DNA of 64,000 nucleotides. It comes from Dama dama (Eukaryota; Chordata; Mammalia; Artiodactyla; Cervidae). Below the pieces are notes generated by a model. That model saw only the letters and a list, made by a program, of their open reading frames with translations, searched no databases and had not been told where the DNA came from. Position numbers and translations under genes: made by a program. The stretch spans positions 67,169,001-67,233,000 of the forward strand of contig NC_083701.1 in the NCBI RefSeq assembly GCF_033118175.1, in the 5' to 3' direction. Of this stretch, positions 21,751 through 33,262 are shown one piece after another; within the stretch, counting starts at the first letter, position 1; every line of letters begins with the position of its first letter.

Positions 21751-23199
21751 CGTCATTTAGACTGTCCCCTGAATAAACATGGGCCCTCCTGGTCTTCAGA
21801 TTTATGATCTAAAATGAATGATCTCTAAGATAGGATAATCAAAAGTTACAGCCAAACATATTTTAAGGTGTTTATACACAAACAAGGACCCAGGGATGTG
21901 GAGAGAGTCTTTATTAAGTAGACTGGTTTTAAAGGCAGTTTGTTTATTTGTTCCTTTGTTGGCTTCTTAGCTTCTCCGATGTCTGTTTTGGAATAAGCAA
22001 GTGGAGATGGAGATGGAAAATAATCTACTTTTTTGGTACGTACAGTTTCCGTAGGCAAGTAATTTTTTGTTGAGGCTTTTGACATTGAGGGTTTATGCTA
22101 TTTAGTTCCTGAACACGTTGTCCAAGAAAGTGACTAGGGGTGTAGGAAGGGAAATAAAAGATGAAGAAAGGTCCCTTCCTGGATAAGGCTTCTGCTATCA
22201 TTGCTGCCAAGTCTCCTGGATTATCCGAGTACAAAGGAAAAAATCTGTAGTTCCTCCATCTGTGAGAAGGTTCTGGCACCCAGTTATGTTACACTGTGTG
22301 TTCTAGATCTTTCCTTAACTAATTGTATCCTTTTTGCCCTGTTGGGAGGAAATTTTCTTAAGCTAGATTTATTTTCTAAATGGAAATAGCCAGGCCTTGA
22401 ACGTAGCAGTTCTTGCTCTGAGCAATACAGATCCTAAAGTCCTTCAGTTACATGGCCATGGTTGTTTCCTGTAAGACCTGAGTGGCCCCTCACAGAGGTT
22501 CTAATCGGAGCTTTGGGAGTTCTAACAAGAAAGAGAGGGGGGAGTCTCAAGGAAACAAAGCAGGAAGTGGAAAGTTCTCTCCTTGGATTACTTTCCCCCT
22601 TGCTTTCAGCTCCAAGTGACACTGGTTTGCCAGGAGGCCAACTTGGGCCAAACTCGTGGGTCTTTTCCCAACTGGCAAAAATGGAAAAACAAAATAGTTG
22701 CTTTTCCCCAAAGCTTGTGACTCTTGTCTCCATCACAGTGACTCATAATGCCGAGACCACCCAAAACTGTTGCTCTAACTCCAAACCACCTTGTGAATGC
22801 CTTGCTCTCATCTTGCAGGAAACCTCCCAACTTGCCCCATAAGCCCTCAGTGCTCCCAGCATAACAGACCAGATCTTATGATGCTTTTGTTCTGAAGTCC
22901 AACCCTCTCCTTGGCTCATCACAACTAATACAAGATAAAGTGAATCTTAGCCATGACACTGACAAAGTCTTGATAGAGTAAGACTTTCCTTCTCCAAAGT
23001 CTTGAGAAGAAACAAGAGCTATTGCGATCTGTAACACTTTAAAGAGAATTAGCCCTCCTTTGGCAATGTAGTAAGTACAATTCCCAAACCCCTAGTCACT
23101 GTCAGTATCAAAGCAAGAAACTGAATGTGTCGGCTGGTAAAATGGTTTATTGACTGAGTGAAGGCATCTCATCGTTTTCATTCAGTGACCCTCGGTTCA
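21751..23199. other. No recognised element
   Basis: 1.45 kb unassigned. An ORF of 126 codons at 22462-22842 overlaps ORFs on the other strand and resembles no family I know. It lacks splice or promoter context, so I do not call it a gene. Confidence 0.35.
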
Positions 23200-23335
23200 T
23201 TAGTGTCATCATTCATTCTTCATTATTTATTCATTTATTCACATTTACTGAGCCAGATATTCTGCAAGGCATGGGGATTACAAAGAGAACAAGAAACAAT
23301 GCCTGACCTCAAGGAGCGTACAGTAGAGCTGTTCT
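23200..23335 (-). mobile_element. L2 3' end, antisense
   Basis: 'ttcatttattcacatttactgagccagatattctgcaaggcatggggatt' through 'caatgcctgacctcaaggagc' is the complement of the L2 3' terminus and its upstream text. Confidence 0.65.
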
Positions 23336-23466
23336 TCTCTCCTCTCATCACTTTCATGAACTTTAAACTGCTCCCTTCTAGCTGACCTTCACACACACAG
23401 CTGTAAGCAGCTCTGCCTCTCTGGGTCTCTGTAAATGCCAATTATCCCTGGAGAACCCTTATGGTA

Positions 23467-23687
23467 TAGTGTGTGCTAAGTCGCTTCAGTTGTGTCCGAC
23501 TCTTTTTGACTTCATGAACTGTAGCCCTCCAGGCTCCTCTGTCCATGGGATTCTCCAGGCAAGAATACTGGAGTGGGTTGCCATGTCCTCCTCCAGGGAA
23601 TCTTCCCAACCCTGGGATAGAACCCAGGTCTCCTGAGTCTTCTGCATTGCAGGCATTTCTTTACCACTGAGCCACCTGGGAAGCCCC
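23467..23687 (-). mobile_element. Bov-tA SINE (antisense)
   Basis: 'gtgctaagtcgcttcagttgtgtccg' to 'ccacctgggaagcccc', full length. 'actgtagccctccaggctcc' in the middle is diagnostic. Confidence 0.93.
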
Positions 23688-23834
23688 TATTAATAGTATA
23701 TCGGCTACTAACTTAAGGAAATAATGAAGTCTAAAAGTAATTATCTTTGTATAGTTTGAAACACTTTTCTTATTTATAAAACAACGCATTAAAAAAAAAT
23801 CAATCGAGCCTCGCAACATATTTGGGTAGAAATT

Positions 23835-24265
23835 GTTTCTTTTTCTTCTTTTTTTAATAATAGCTTTACTGAAATATAATTTACATATGATACAATTTAT
23901 TATTTGAAGTGCACAGTTCAATGGATTTTATATTCAGAGTTGTGAAAACAAACATCACTGCAATCAATTTTGAATATTTCCATCACCCTAGAAAGAAACC
24001 CCATACCCATTAGCTATTACACTAACCTGCTTTCTGTCCTTGTAGAATGTAGAAATGTAGAATGTAGAAATGTCCATACATTTCACATAAATGGAATTAT
24101 ATAATACATGATCTTTTGTGTCTGGTTTCTTTCACCTAATAATTTTTTAATGGCTCATCCATATTGTGGAATGTATCAGTACCTTGTTCCTTCTATTACA
24201 TGGATATTTCACATTTTATTTATCTATTCATCTTTAGATGGTATATTTCACTTTATAAGTGAAGA
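23835..24265 (-). mobile_element. Old L1 (L1M) 3' region, antisense
   Basis: 'agctttactgaaatataatttac', 'agtgcacagttcaatgg', 'cacataaatggaattatataatac' and 'ttttgtgtctggtttctttcacc' are antisense L1M. A perfect 15-bp tandem duplication (unit TGTAGAATGTAGAAA) lies at 24041-24070. Confidence 0.78.
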
Positions 24266-24634
24266 AACTAAAGGAAACAAATGGCTGGGTTGAGACCATT
24301 CAAAGCCAAGTCTCCTGGCTCCTGACCCAGTGCTCATTTTATTAAATCCATTGCTTTTCATAACTAAAAAGTACATGTTCATTTCTATTTTAAAAATACC
24401 TTTACATAAGAAATTCTAAAATAAGGAATGAATAAAAAGTACAATAAAGCTTCTAGGACTGCCTCCTAGGAAATCTAGGAAGTCTCATTATTCACTATTA
24501 CGAATATTTAAGGGTTTTTCCCACTCTGCAGGGAAAAAAATAATTTTGAGAGTGAAAAAGAAGTCAGTAAAAAATGGTTCCTTCTGCTCAATGTTATGTG
24601 GCAGCCTGGATGGGAGGGAATTTGGGGGAGAATG
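24266..24634. other. No recognised element
   Basis: Unassigned AT-rich sequence. Confidence 0.35.
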
Positions 24635-24882
24635 GATACTTACAAGCTGTGTGTGAGTGCTAAGTCGCTTCACTTGAGCCCGATTCTTTTGAGACCCTGT
24701 GGACCATAAACCGCCAGGCCCCTCTGTCCATGGGATTCTCCAGGCAAGAATGATGGAGTGGGCTTCCACGTCCTCCTCCAGGGGACCTTCCCCACCCAGG
24801 GATTGAACCCTCATCTCTTACATCTCCAGCATTGTCAGGCAGGTTCCTAACCACTAGTGCCTCCTGGGAAGCCCAGATACTT
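24635..24882 (-). mobile_element. Bov-tA SINE (antisense) with target-site duplication
   Basis: Body about 24642-24875: 'gtgctaagtcgcttcac', 'atgggattctccaggcaag', 'gattgaaccctcatctc' to 'cctgggaagccc'. Flanked by GATACTT at 24635-24641 and 24876-24882. Confidence 0.9.
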
Positions 24883-25105
24883 GTATATGTGTGGCTAAAT
24901 GCCTTTGCTGTTCACTTGAAACTATCATAATATTGTGATTTTAATCAGGTATACTCTGATACAAAATAGAAAGTTTAAAACTAACAAAAAGCATGGTTCT
25001 TTGTAGAGCCTAGCCATCACCAACGCCCCATCCCTTCCTTTGAGTCTATGTCTCTGTTCTCTATTGTTGTCTGTGTACCAGTCATAGGTCATTAGGATGG
25101 GCCTG

Positions 25106-25307
25106 TGGGAGCTTCCCTGGTGGTCCAGGGGCTAAGACTCTGTGTTCCCAATGACGAGGGCCGGTGTTTGGGCCCTGGTTGAGGAACTAGAACCCACGTG
25201 TGGCAACTAAAGGTCCTGCATATCTCCATGAAGATTGAAGATCCCACATGCTGCAACTAAGACTCAGCACAGCCAAAAAATAATCTATTTAAAAAAAAAA
25301 AAAAAAG
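25106..25307 (+). mobile_element. Longer CHR-type (CHRL-like) tRNA SINE, sense
   Basis: Starts 'gagcttccctggtggtccagg'. It continues with 'gagggccggtgtttgggccctgg' and 'atcccacatgctgcaactaag' and ends in an A-rich tail. Longer than the basic CHR SINE because of an extra 3' segment. Confidence 0.8.
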
Positions 25308-25884
25308 AGTACATCAGAATCGACTACTCAGCTTCAGTTGCTAACACACCGGCTCCAGAATCCACAGGCCACATGCAAATGTTATGAATGTCATCCTGAT
25401 TATTCTCTAATAGTTTTATACACTTAGATGAGGCCCTTAGCAGGGGGATATTCTAATGGAAACTACTATAATGAAACAAAAATTTTTTTATATACAGAGA
25501 TTTTTTCAATTTTAAAAGAAAATCACTTTAGACAAAACTTTGAGCCTATAACAGAGCAAATCTGTCCAGCTCTAAACCAAAGTCCAAGATTGGCCAACTC
25601 CTATTTTCAGCAGCTGGCAAGAGCACCCTTAATGAGCTCTATGGACATTTCTTTTTCTTCACCCCATATGGTATAAAATTAAACCAACCTAGACTCCTTG
25701 ATAAGCTTTATGTAGTCACTTGAGTCTTAGAAATGGTTTCTCTAACATGCAGCAATGTTTTGCCTGGTGATGAGTCCTCTGTAAACAATTAACCAATGTT
25801 GTACATTATAGAAACCAATGTGTGTATAAATGAAATAATACTGGAAATACTAGGAAAACAATCTAAATGCATTAATCACAGTAC
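25308..25884. other. No recognised element
   Basis: Unassigned sequence, no gene. Confidence 0.35.
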
Positions 25885-26255
25885 TATGAAGATACGTCCA
25901 GGCTGCTGTAACAGAATACCATAGACTGAGTGGTTTATAAATGACAGAAATCTATTTCTGACAGTTCTGGAGTCTAGGAAATCCCGAATCAAGGTGCTGG
26001 CAGATCAAGTGTCTGATGAGCAAGCACCCTCATCAGGGTTTATAGATGGCCATCTTCTCACTGTGCCCTCAGATGGCAGAAGAGGGCAAGGGAGTTCTCA
26101 GAGGTCCCTTTCATAATGGCATTGATTCCATTCATATGGGCTCCACTTTCATGACCTAATCACCTCCCAAAGTCCCCACCTCCAAATATCATCACATGGG
26201 AGGATTAGAATTTAGCATATGAATTTAAGGAGACAGGAACATTCAATCTATATCA
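25885..26255 (-). mobile_element. MaLR (MST-type) LTR, antisense
   Basis: 'ccaggctgctgtaacagaatacc', 'tagactgagtggtttataaatg', 'gggctccactttcatgacctaatcacc' and 'atttagcatatgaattt' are the complement of an MST/MLT1 LTR. Near complete. Confidence 0.82.
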
Positions 26256-26869
26256 TATACTAAGGATAATAAAGGTGAATAAATTAACTCAAAAGATTCA
26301 AAACTCAATACCAGCCTAGAAAGTCAGGCTAAGCAAAGGAAGCTGATAAACAGGAAAAGCATTGTCCGACCTTATTATGCAGAATACCAGTTTGAGGTTT
26401 CAACCTCAGTGAGCTTTTTGCAGTTCAATTCTCACTTCCTCTTTTGTCCCCAGCTTTCCTCTCTTCATCGGAGAGACTAGGGCTTCTTCTTCCAGAACCA
26501 CAGTTAGCTAACCAGCCTAAAACTGGGCAGATCCGCCAGCCAGGACTGTTCCAATCGATAGTGGCCACACCCCCTCCTGTGAAAATGTGTGTGCTAAGAT
26601 CTAATTGTAAACATTTTCTGATTCGAGTGTGTCTCCTAATGGAATGCTCTGTCTTGGCATGACTAGGGACATACTGCATCTACAGACAAGCACCTCTGGA
26701 CAATGGACCTCCTTCAGGGGGGAACTCCCAGGGAAAGAACAGAAGGGTATGTATGGGTGGGGTTTGGGGGGAGACCTGTGTGTCTAAAATGAAAACTCTA
26801 GTCTTTTCCTCCTATTTTAAGGGAAAATCTCAGGTCAGTCTATTTCCTGTGTATTTCTTTCTCTACTCA
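26256..26869. other. No recognised element
   Basis: Unassigned. ORFs on both strands at 26425-26679 are not recognisable. Confidence 0.35.
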
Positions 26870-27056
26870 CAGAGAACAACTTCTGACACTTCTGGGTACC
26901 AAATGCATGTGGGGTTTTCCCCACAACAATGAGTAAGTCTCCAATACAAGCTGAGCGGCCTACAGTTTAACTCAGCTCTGATACCATCTACCCAGAGACA
27001 GCGTCAGCTCCCACAGGTTCAGGGCTCAGTCTCACAAGACTGCCCTCCCTTCCTCA

Positions 27057-27098
<42 letters not shown>

Positions 27099-27705
27099 CA
27101 CCACACTCCAGTTGAAAGTCATCTGAAAGCCCAGGTGCTCTTTGTGCTTCTGAACAACTGGCTGTAGCTTGGAAGTTTCAATGACCCTTTCCCTTGGATT
27201 CAGTTGATTTGCTACAGCAACTCAACAGAACTCAAGAACACTTAGGTAAACCAGTTTGTTAAAGACATGATAAAAAATACAAATGAACAGTCAAATGAGG
27301 AGATACCTAGGGTGAGGTCTGGGAGGGTTCTGAGCACAGGCGCTTTTGTTCCTGTGGAGTTGGAGTGTGTCGCCCTCTCTGAAAGTTGTGCTATTGGAAT
27401 TTTATGGAGGTTTCATTGGATACGTGTGATGGATCATTAACTACATTTTCAGCCCTTCCTCCTTCTTAGGAGAATGGGGGGCCAAGCTGAACATTCCAAG
27501 CTTCTAATCATGGCTTGTTCTTTCGGGTGACCATCTGTCAACCGGGAACCACCCAGGAGCCCACCCAGAGTCACTCCATTAGAACAAAAGACAGTCCCGT
27601 CACTCAGGAAATTACAGATATTTTAGGAGTTCTGTGTCAGGAGCCAGGGGCAAAGACCATTGTATATTTTCTATTATCTCACGGTGTCCCACCATAATTT
27701 CTGGC
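26870..27705 (-). mobile_element. Old mammalian ERV LTR, antisense, family unresolved
   Basis: Contains 'cttctgggtaccaaatgc', 'agcaactcaacagaactcaag', 'gaggagatacctagggtgaggtctggg', 'cctgtggagttggagtg', 'ccacccagagtcactccattag' and 'ttttaggagttctgtgtcagg'. This order is typical of a long old LTR in antisense; I do not assign the family. A (CA)20 interrupts it. No viral genes. Confidence 0.5.
27058..27097. repeat. (CA)n microsatellite, 20 units
   Basis: Twenty perfect CA units inside the LTR remnant; the longest dinucleotide repeat in the window. Confidence 0.97.
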
Positions 27706-27812
27706 AGGAACTGGAAGCAAGGCATCAAGGCATGCTAATTAAGTGCTGGTAAGAACACATATCCGATTTGGGAAGAATGAGTGGCCAAGGGCACGTGTAA
27801 GGGTGAATGAAC

Positions 27813-28031
27813 CAAGCGTGTGCACGGTCTCTTGGTCGTGTCCGACTCTGCGACCCCACGGCCTGCAGCCACCAACCTCCTCTGTCCATGGAATTTTCTA
27901 GGCAAGAATACTGGGGTGGGTTGCTATTTCCTCCTCCAGGGGTTCTTCCTGACCCAGGGACAGAACCTGTGTCTCTTGCATCTCCTGCATTTGCAGGTGG
28001 ATTCTTTACCACTGTGCCACCTAGGAAGCCC
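27813..28031 (-). mobile_element. Bov-tA SINE (antisense)
   Basis: 'ggtcgtgtccgactctgcgacc' to 'tgccacctaggaagccc'. Inverted partner of the SINE at 28177-28396. Confidence 0.92.
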
Positions 28032-28101
28032 TTTTAAATCAAGAATAATCAATAAAAGTTTTCACAGTGGCTTAAAATTTTTTAACTATATGTTCACAGA
28101 T

Positions 28102-28160
28102 AAATATATATATATCTTATATATATATATGTATATAAATGCTATATACATATTATAATG
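28102..28160. repeat. AT-rich simple repeat
   Basis: Runs of TA with 'tatatatcttatatatatatatg' and then (TATG)-like units. It sits between two inverted SINEs. Confidence 0.8.
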
Positions 28161-28176
28161 TATGTATGTATTTTGA

Positions 28177-28396
28177 GGGCTTCCGCAGTGGCTCGTGGTA
28201 AACAGTCTGTCTGCAGTGCAGGAGATGAAGGAGGCGTGGATTCGATCCCTGAGTTGGGAAGATCCCCTGGAGGAGGGCATGGTAACCCACTCCAGTCTTC
28301 TTGCCTGGGAAATCCCACGGACAGAGGAGCCCGGTGGGCTACAGTCCATAGGGTCGCAAAGAGTCAGACACAACTGAAGCGACTGACCATGAGCAT
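28177..28396 (+). mobile_element. Bov-tA SINE (sense)
   Basis: 'gcttccgcagtggctcgtgg', 'gattcgatccctgagttggg', 'aaagagtcagacacaactgaag'. Full length. Confidence 0.92.
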
Positions 28397-29503
28397 ATAT
28401 GTTTTAGGAAACCAGAAAGAATGATAAGCCTTCAATCCTGAATAGTTTTATTTCTGGGTGACAGAGAAGCAATGCATTCAGGGAGCGACGCACAAGGGAA
28501 TTCAACACCGTTTGGGAGTTTCATTTCTGAAACTGAGTGGTGGACACACGGGTGTTATTGGCACCATCTGTTCACGGCAATGTCTATTTCTTTTAATTTC
28601 TTGGTTTTAATGACTACTAAACACTGATAGATATAACCCACATCAACAAGAGCTCTGTCTAGTCCCCAGTCTGTTTCCTGTGCCTGGTTAGTCTTTTTTT
28701 AAATTGTGGTAAAATATATGTGACATAAAATTTACCATTTTAACCACACTGAAGTTGTTCTAACGGTACTAGCTCACATGTGATAGATGTGTAAGAAGTG
28801 GTGATAATATAACACAGAAACCAAGCTGGTTTATGTGCGATTGTTCCAGTATGTTGTTATTTTGAAGTCACTGGGGCAGGCTTTCTCGCAAAGAGAAAGC
28901 CTTCATCATACTTGAGCACCACAGGAGGGAACTGGAAACCCCACAGAAGCGCCTTCCTTTAGTGGCGGATTTAGTGGCTTAAGAGCCTCTACCTTTTTTG
29001 CTCTTTTAATCCATCTAGGGAAGTTAGGAGTACAGATGAGAAAGTGATGATGACATTTTTCCTTAGTTTTAAATAATGTGAATTAAGAATACTACCTCTA
29101 GATTATATTTTTCGTTTGGGAGAAAAGAGTCCCTTTGGAAGCAAATTTAGGACTCTGGTCTCTAAGGAGGAGCCAGACTCTAAGGCTGCAAACTTTTCTT
29201 GCAGCCTTGTGGTTGACTGCAAATGTTAACGGAGAGAGAACTGTGATAGGATAGTTTTCTGAATGGTTATCATTTTTATCAGGGCTCTACTTGCTAACTT
29301 CTTAAGATTTTGAGTGGCCTGTTCCTAGTTTTTCTGTTTTTCCCATAAGCACTTGTACTTTTCATGCATGATTTGGCTACACATGAAATTTTTCAAAAAT
29401 GCAAAAAGATTGTTATTACACTTTATGCATACTTGTATGTTCTAAATATTCAGTTAAAAAAGTTAAGGCTGCAAAGGAGAAATAATCTAAGTTGGGGAAT
29501 TAT
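28397..29503. other. Mostly unassigned; antisense L1 scrap at 28690-28765
   Basis: 'ttttaaattgtggtaaaatatatg' with 'aaatttaccattttaacc' is an antisense L1M scrap. The rest shows no gene or known repeat. Confidence 0.4.
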
Positions 29504-29806
29504 TTATAGTCAGCTTTCCATATCCACAGTTCTGAATCCACAAATTTAACCAGTCTTGCAGCAAAAACATTTGAAAAAAAATTCCAGAAAATTTCAAATA
29601 GCAAAACTTGAGTTTACCATGTACCATTTACACTGCATTGGTAATATAAGGAATCCAGAGGTATTTAAAGTGTGCAGGATGATGTGTGTAGGTTCTATAC
29701 AATCTGAGCACCCACAGATTTAGGTATCTGTAATGGAATATGTGTGTGTGCTTGGGAGTAGCAGGGTTCTGAACGAATCCCACACAGATACAAAGGACAA
29801 CTATAT
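29504..29806 (+). mobile_element. Tigger/MER2-type nonautonomous DNA transposon
   Basis: 'agtcagctttccatatccacag' at the left and 'cccacacagatacaaaggacaacta' at the right match the ends of the mammalian pogo/Tigger-derived elements. 'gaggtatttaaagtgtgcaggatgatgtgtg' lies in the interior. TA flanks each end, the expected mariner-type target. Confidence 0.7.
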
Positions 29807-29974
29807 TTTCTTTCCTGTTTACTGGGCTGATGTTAACCCAGGCGTTAAGAAAATCAAAATGACTTAATATGGAAAACGTGCCAATGTCCACAACATAAGC
29901 TTCCAAATACAGGGTATCATAAGCAGAGTGGCATAATGATGTCTTCAAGGACTAAATCACTTTTCATCTTCCTC

Positions 29975-30260
29975 ATCTGACATCCTCAGCACCTTGGTTT
30001 TCATCCATAGCTTGTGCCCTCGTGGTCACAGGATGGCTGCCATAGCTCCAAACCTCACACTCTCATACAACTTTGTTCAAAAGTAAAATGAAGTTTTTGC
30101 TTTAGAGTCTTTTTCATTAAGGAGGAAACTCTTTCCATAAGTCTGCCTGCAGATTTCCCTTTAGTTTCTTTTGGCCAGAGTTGAATCACATGGCTATACC
30201 TTAGCTGCAGGAGAGTCTAGTAATGAATATCTGGCAATTTCAGCCTTTAGAGAGGGAGGC
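29975..30260 (-). mobile_element. Old interspersed repeat, family unassigned (same family as 51975-52350)
   Basis: Contains 'cacaggatggctgccatagctcc' and 'ccagagttgaatcacatggc', phrases recurring in a mammalian-wide repeat I cannot name. The copy at 51975-52350 shares the layout. Strand assigned only by analogy. Confidence 0.35.
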
Positions 30261-30959
30261 AGTTCTACCAGCAAGGAAAACACATTGGGAATGACTTGGG
30301 TAGGCAACCAGCAGTGTCAGGCAAGGCATAAGGTAACCAGACAGGTCTGTCTGCAGACCTCTGCCCCATGATGTCAACTTAAGATTCTTCCAGCTCTTAA
30401 ATTGCCTTCCATCACAAACACTGTAATATAACCACACCCTCAAACTCACCTTCACTTCCTGCTTCCCATCTTTGCACACAGTTCCCTCAGCCTGGGATTC
30501 TGTCTCCTTCCACACCTGCATTTAGTCGTAGAGTCCACTCTTTTAAATGTCACTCAAACACTACTCTGTCAGTAGAGACAATGAGTGGTCAAACTTCACG
30601 ACTCTTCCTTCAGTCTGCCATAGCTAGGGAGCTCCTCATGGGGTCTAGTACAGGGTCTGCAAAGCCTCAAGTCTGGCAAGTGAACCCGTTTTGTTCTCTG
30701 GGCTGCAGAAGGAAGTGTAATAGAAAACATTTCCCTTCATTTGGTGGTGGCGGGGGGGGGGGGGGGGGGGGGGGGGAATTTGAAAGAAGTGATACTACAC
30801 TAAAGAGCTACCCCAAAGGTTAATGTTCTCTTTATTCTGTTTCTTACCCAAGTCATGTAAGGAATTTACCTAAAAGTCATTATTTTCCTCCCCCCAATTG
30901 TTTGAATGACTGCTTTAACCCTTTCAAATTCTTTAACTTCTAAGCACTGATCTTTATGG
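30261..30959. other. Unassigned sequence containing the G25 run
   Basis: No gene or known repeat apart from the homopolymer described separately. Confidence 0.35.
30752..30776. repeat. Uninterrupted G25 run
   Basis: Twenty-five consecutive G, preceded by 'tggtggtggc'. Mammalian DNA rarely holds such long G homopolymers. It could fold into a G-quadruplex, and run length may be affected by sequencing error. Confidence 0.9.
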
Positions 30960-31095
30960 ATTTTTAAACAGCTTCTCAAAATTACTGAAAGTTAATAATT
31001 GTTGAAACTGGGTGAAAGGTACATGGGAGAATTCACTACACTATTCTATTTTTGTCTATGTTTAGAATTTCCTTAAATAAAATATGAATTGTTCT
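30960..31095 (+). mobile_element. L1M 3' end, sense
   Basis: 'gaaactgggtgaaaggtacatggg', 'actattctatttttgtc' and 'atttccttaaataaa' are the end of an old L1 3' UTR. Confidence 0.7.
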
Positions 31096-31349
31096 CCATG
31101 TTCAGAACCTTTGAAGCCAAAGGCTATGAATTTAAGAAAAAGTATAGTAAACATTCAAGTGGGATGTTGCCCATGGGAAATTAACTTCCACTCAGTCTAG
31201 ACACAAAATCTGCAGGCCCCGTGGCAAGGTTTTCTTCTTTGCTTCCCCAGACTCAATGAAGCTTTAGTCTTCCATTTACTTTGGACAAAAGAGTGCCGGT
31301 GTAATGTGTGAACTTATCCTAGCTCATCATAAAGTTCTCTCTTTTTTTA

Positions 31350-31436
31350 ACTGACCTGGGATCAAACCTGCCCCCCAACCCCGCCCCATCCGTGGAAGTG
31401 CCAAGTCCCAATCACTGGACCACCAGGGAAGTCCTA
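31350..31436 (-). mobile_element. CHR-type SINE, antisense, truncated
   Basis: 'gacctgggatcaaacctgcc' to 'ggaccaccagggaagtcct' is the complement of the CHR SINE head. Confidence 0.8.
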
Positions 31437-32040
31437 AAGTTCATTTTTGATAAGGACTTGTTTTCTTTCAATCAGATAATTCCTTGGCCCTTTGGGCCTT
31501 TGTCAGGCGGAATCCACATTTGCTCAACTAAGCCAGAAAACATTCATTTTTAAAAATTAATAATAACTTTGATTCAACTGTCACCCAAATTTGGCAACAA
31601 CAGTTAACAAAATTTTTTTAGTTGAGATAACAACTGCTCAAGTGCTCTAAGTGAAATGTCTTTTCAGTTAATAAACAGGGAACTGCAGAGGCGGCGTCTT
31701 ATCACACTCTTTTGTACCAGATAAACAGAGTGGAGCTTCCTCCCTTGTTTCCTCTCTGAAAAGTTCTGTCTGTTCCCCACGGCTTAGGTTAAATTCTGCC
31801 TCCACTGTGAAACCTTGAGGCTGCTGTTATTAAAAAAAAAAAAAAAACAACTTTTTATTACAATCTTATCTAACTAGTATTGAACCCTTATTATATGGAG
31901 GCAATAGGTTGAAAAGCAGTAATTTGCCCACTCACCAAATTCATTTGGGAGGCATGTTAAAAATAAATTCCCTAGTGCCTTCCCAAGAGATCAATCCTAT
32001 TTTGCTAACTCTGTGGTAAGCTCTGAATGTGTGCTTTAAT
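31437..32040. other. No recognised element
   Basis: Unassigned; an A15-16 run lies near 31830-31846. Confidence 0.35.
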
Positions 32041-32266
32041 AGGGTCTTCCCTGGTGGCTCAGAAGGTAAAGAATCTGCCTGCAATGCAGGAGACATGAGT
32101 TCAATCCCTGAGTCGGAAAGATCCTCTGGAGAAGGTAATGGCTACCCACTCGAGTATTCTTGCCTGGAGAACCCCATGGATGGAGCACCCTGACTGGCTA
32201 CAGCCCATGAGGTCGTGAAGAGTTGTACAGGACTGAGCAACTGACGTTGTCACTTTCACTCACTGG
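32041..32266 (+). mobile_element. Bov-tA SINE (sense)
   Basis: 'tcttccctggtggctcagaagg', 'gagttcaatccctgagtcgg', 'ttgcctggagaacccc', and the tail 'gtcactttcactcac'. Confidence 0.92.
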
Positions 32267-32324
32267 TGATTCTTTAGCCCAGGCAAGTCTGGGAAACTAG
32301 GCAGTGCTGAAGCCATGGGCCCTG

Positions 32325-32500
32325 GACACCCTTGAATGCAGGCTGCCTGGGTTTAAATTCTGGTTCCACCACTCACAGTGTGGTCTTAGAAAAGTTACTT
32401 AGTATCCATAAACCTCAGTTTTTCTCATTTGTAAAATGATAGTAACAATAATACCTATCTCACAGCATTGTGTTGAGGTTTCAATGGGATAATAGTAGTA
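32325..32500 (-). mobile_element. MIR SINE, antisense
   Basis: 'gctgcctgggtttaaattctgg', 'cctcagtttttctcatttgtaaaatg' and 'tgttgaggtttcaatgggataat' follow the complement of MIR. Confidence 0.85.
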
Positions 32501-32639
32501 CAAGATTGGGGGGACCTGATTTAAGATAAATAATTGCAAACACATTTTTAAATTTGCAAATTTTATAAAAACGTATGCTCATATGAACACATTACCAGGA
32601 TCCCTCCCCAGGGCCCTGAATTTTTATTAGCTTTCTAGA

Positions 32640-33000
32640 AAATCCTCTGCTAAGTAGCTATTATTTTTATTGTGCTCAGGCTTTGTGTATATTGTTCTAT
32701 TTTGTTTCTGTGATGACCCCATGAGGAAAGTATTATTATCTCCATTATAGTAGAGGAATCAAAACAAAAGTTTATGGGACTTCCCTGGCAGTCCAGTGGT
32801 TAAGACTCCGTGCTCCCACTGCAGGGAGCATGGGTTCGATCCCTGGTTGGGGAAATAAGATCCATCATGTTGCATGGCTTGCCCAAAAAGACCAAACAAA
32901 CAAAAAACCCCAGAGGTTTAGGGGGGATGGGGTCCTGCCCAAGACCATACAAAAAACAGGAGAATCAAACCCAAGTCTACCATGCACCAGAACCCACATG
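32640..33000 (+). mobile_element. MIR SINE, sense, split by a CHR SINE
   Basis: Left part 32640-32776 has 'gatgaccccatgaggaaagtattatt'. Right part 32921-33000 has 'tgcccaagaccatac' and 'tcaaacccaagtc'. The CHR SINE at 32777-32920 separates them. Confidence 0.7.
32777..32920 (+). mobile_element. CHR-type tRNA SINE, sense
   Basis: 'acttccctggcagtccagtgg', 'gggttcgatccctggttgggg' (B-box-like), and an A-rich tail 'aaacaaacaaaaaa'. Confidence 0.88.
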
Positions 33001-33091
33001 TGTTGTCAGGGCCACATACTTGATAGTCACACTCTGTCTACTTTTTATGTGAATGACCTTGTCAAAGTTAAAAAGAGATAATACAGTAAAG

Positions 33092-33262
33092 AGACTTTTT
33101 AAATTTATTTTTTATTATCACTATAGTTGATTTACATAGTTGTGTTGATTTCTGCTATACAACAAAGTGAGTTAGGTTTATACATTTTTACACACATTCT
33201 TTTCCATTATGGTTTATCCTAAGATGTCGAATATAGTTCCCTGTGCTATACAGTGGATATAG
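33092..33262 (-). mobile_element. L1 3' end, antisense
   Basis: 'gttgatttacatagttgtgttg', 'tgctatacaacaaagtgag' and 'gttccctgtgctatacagtgg' are the complement of an artiodactyl L1 3' UTR. Confidence 0.8.

Noticed and set aside
22462..22842. 126-codon plus-strand ORF
   Set aside because: Opposed by overlapping minus-strand ORFs, no homology I recognise, no upstream promoter or splice features.
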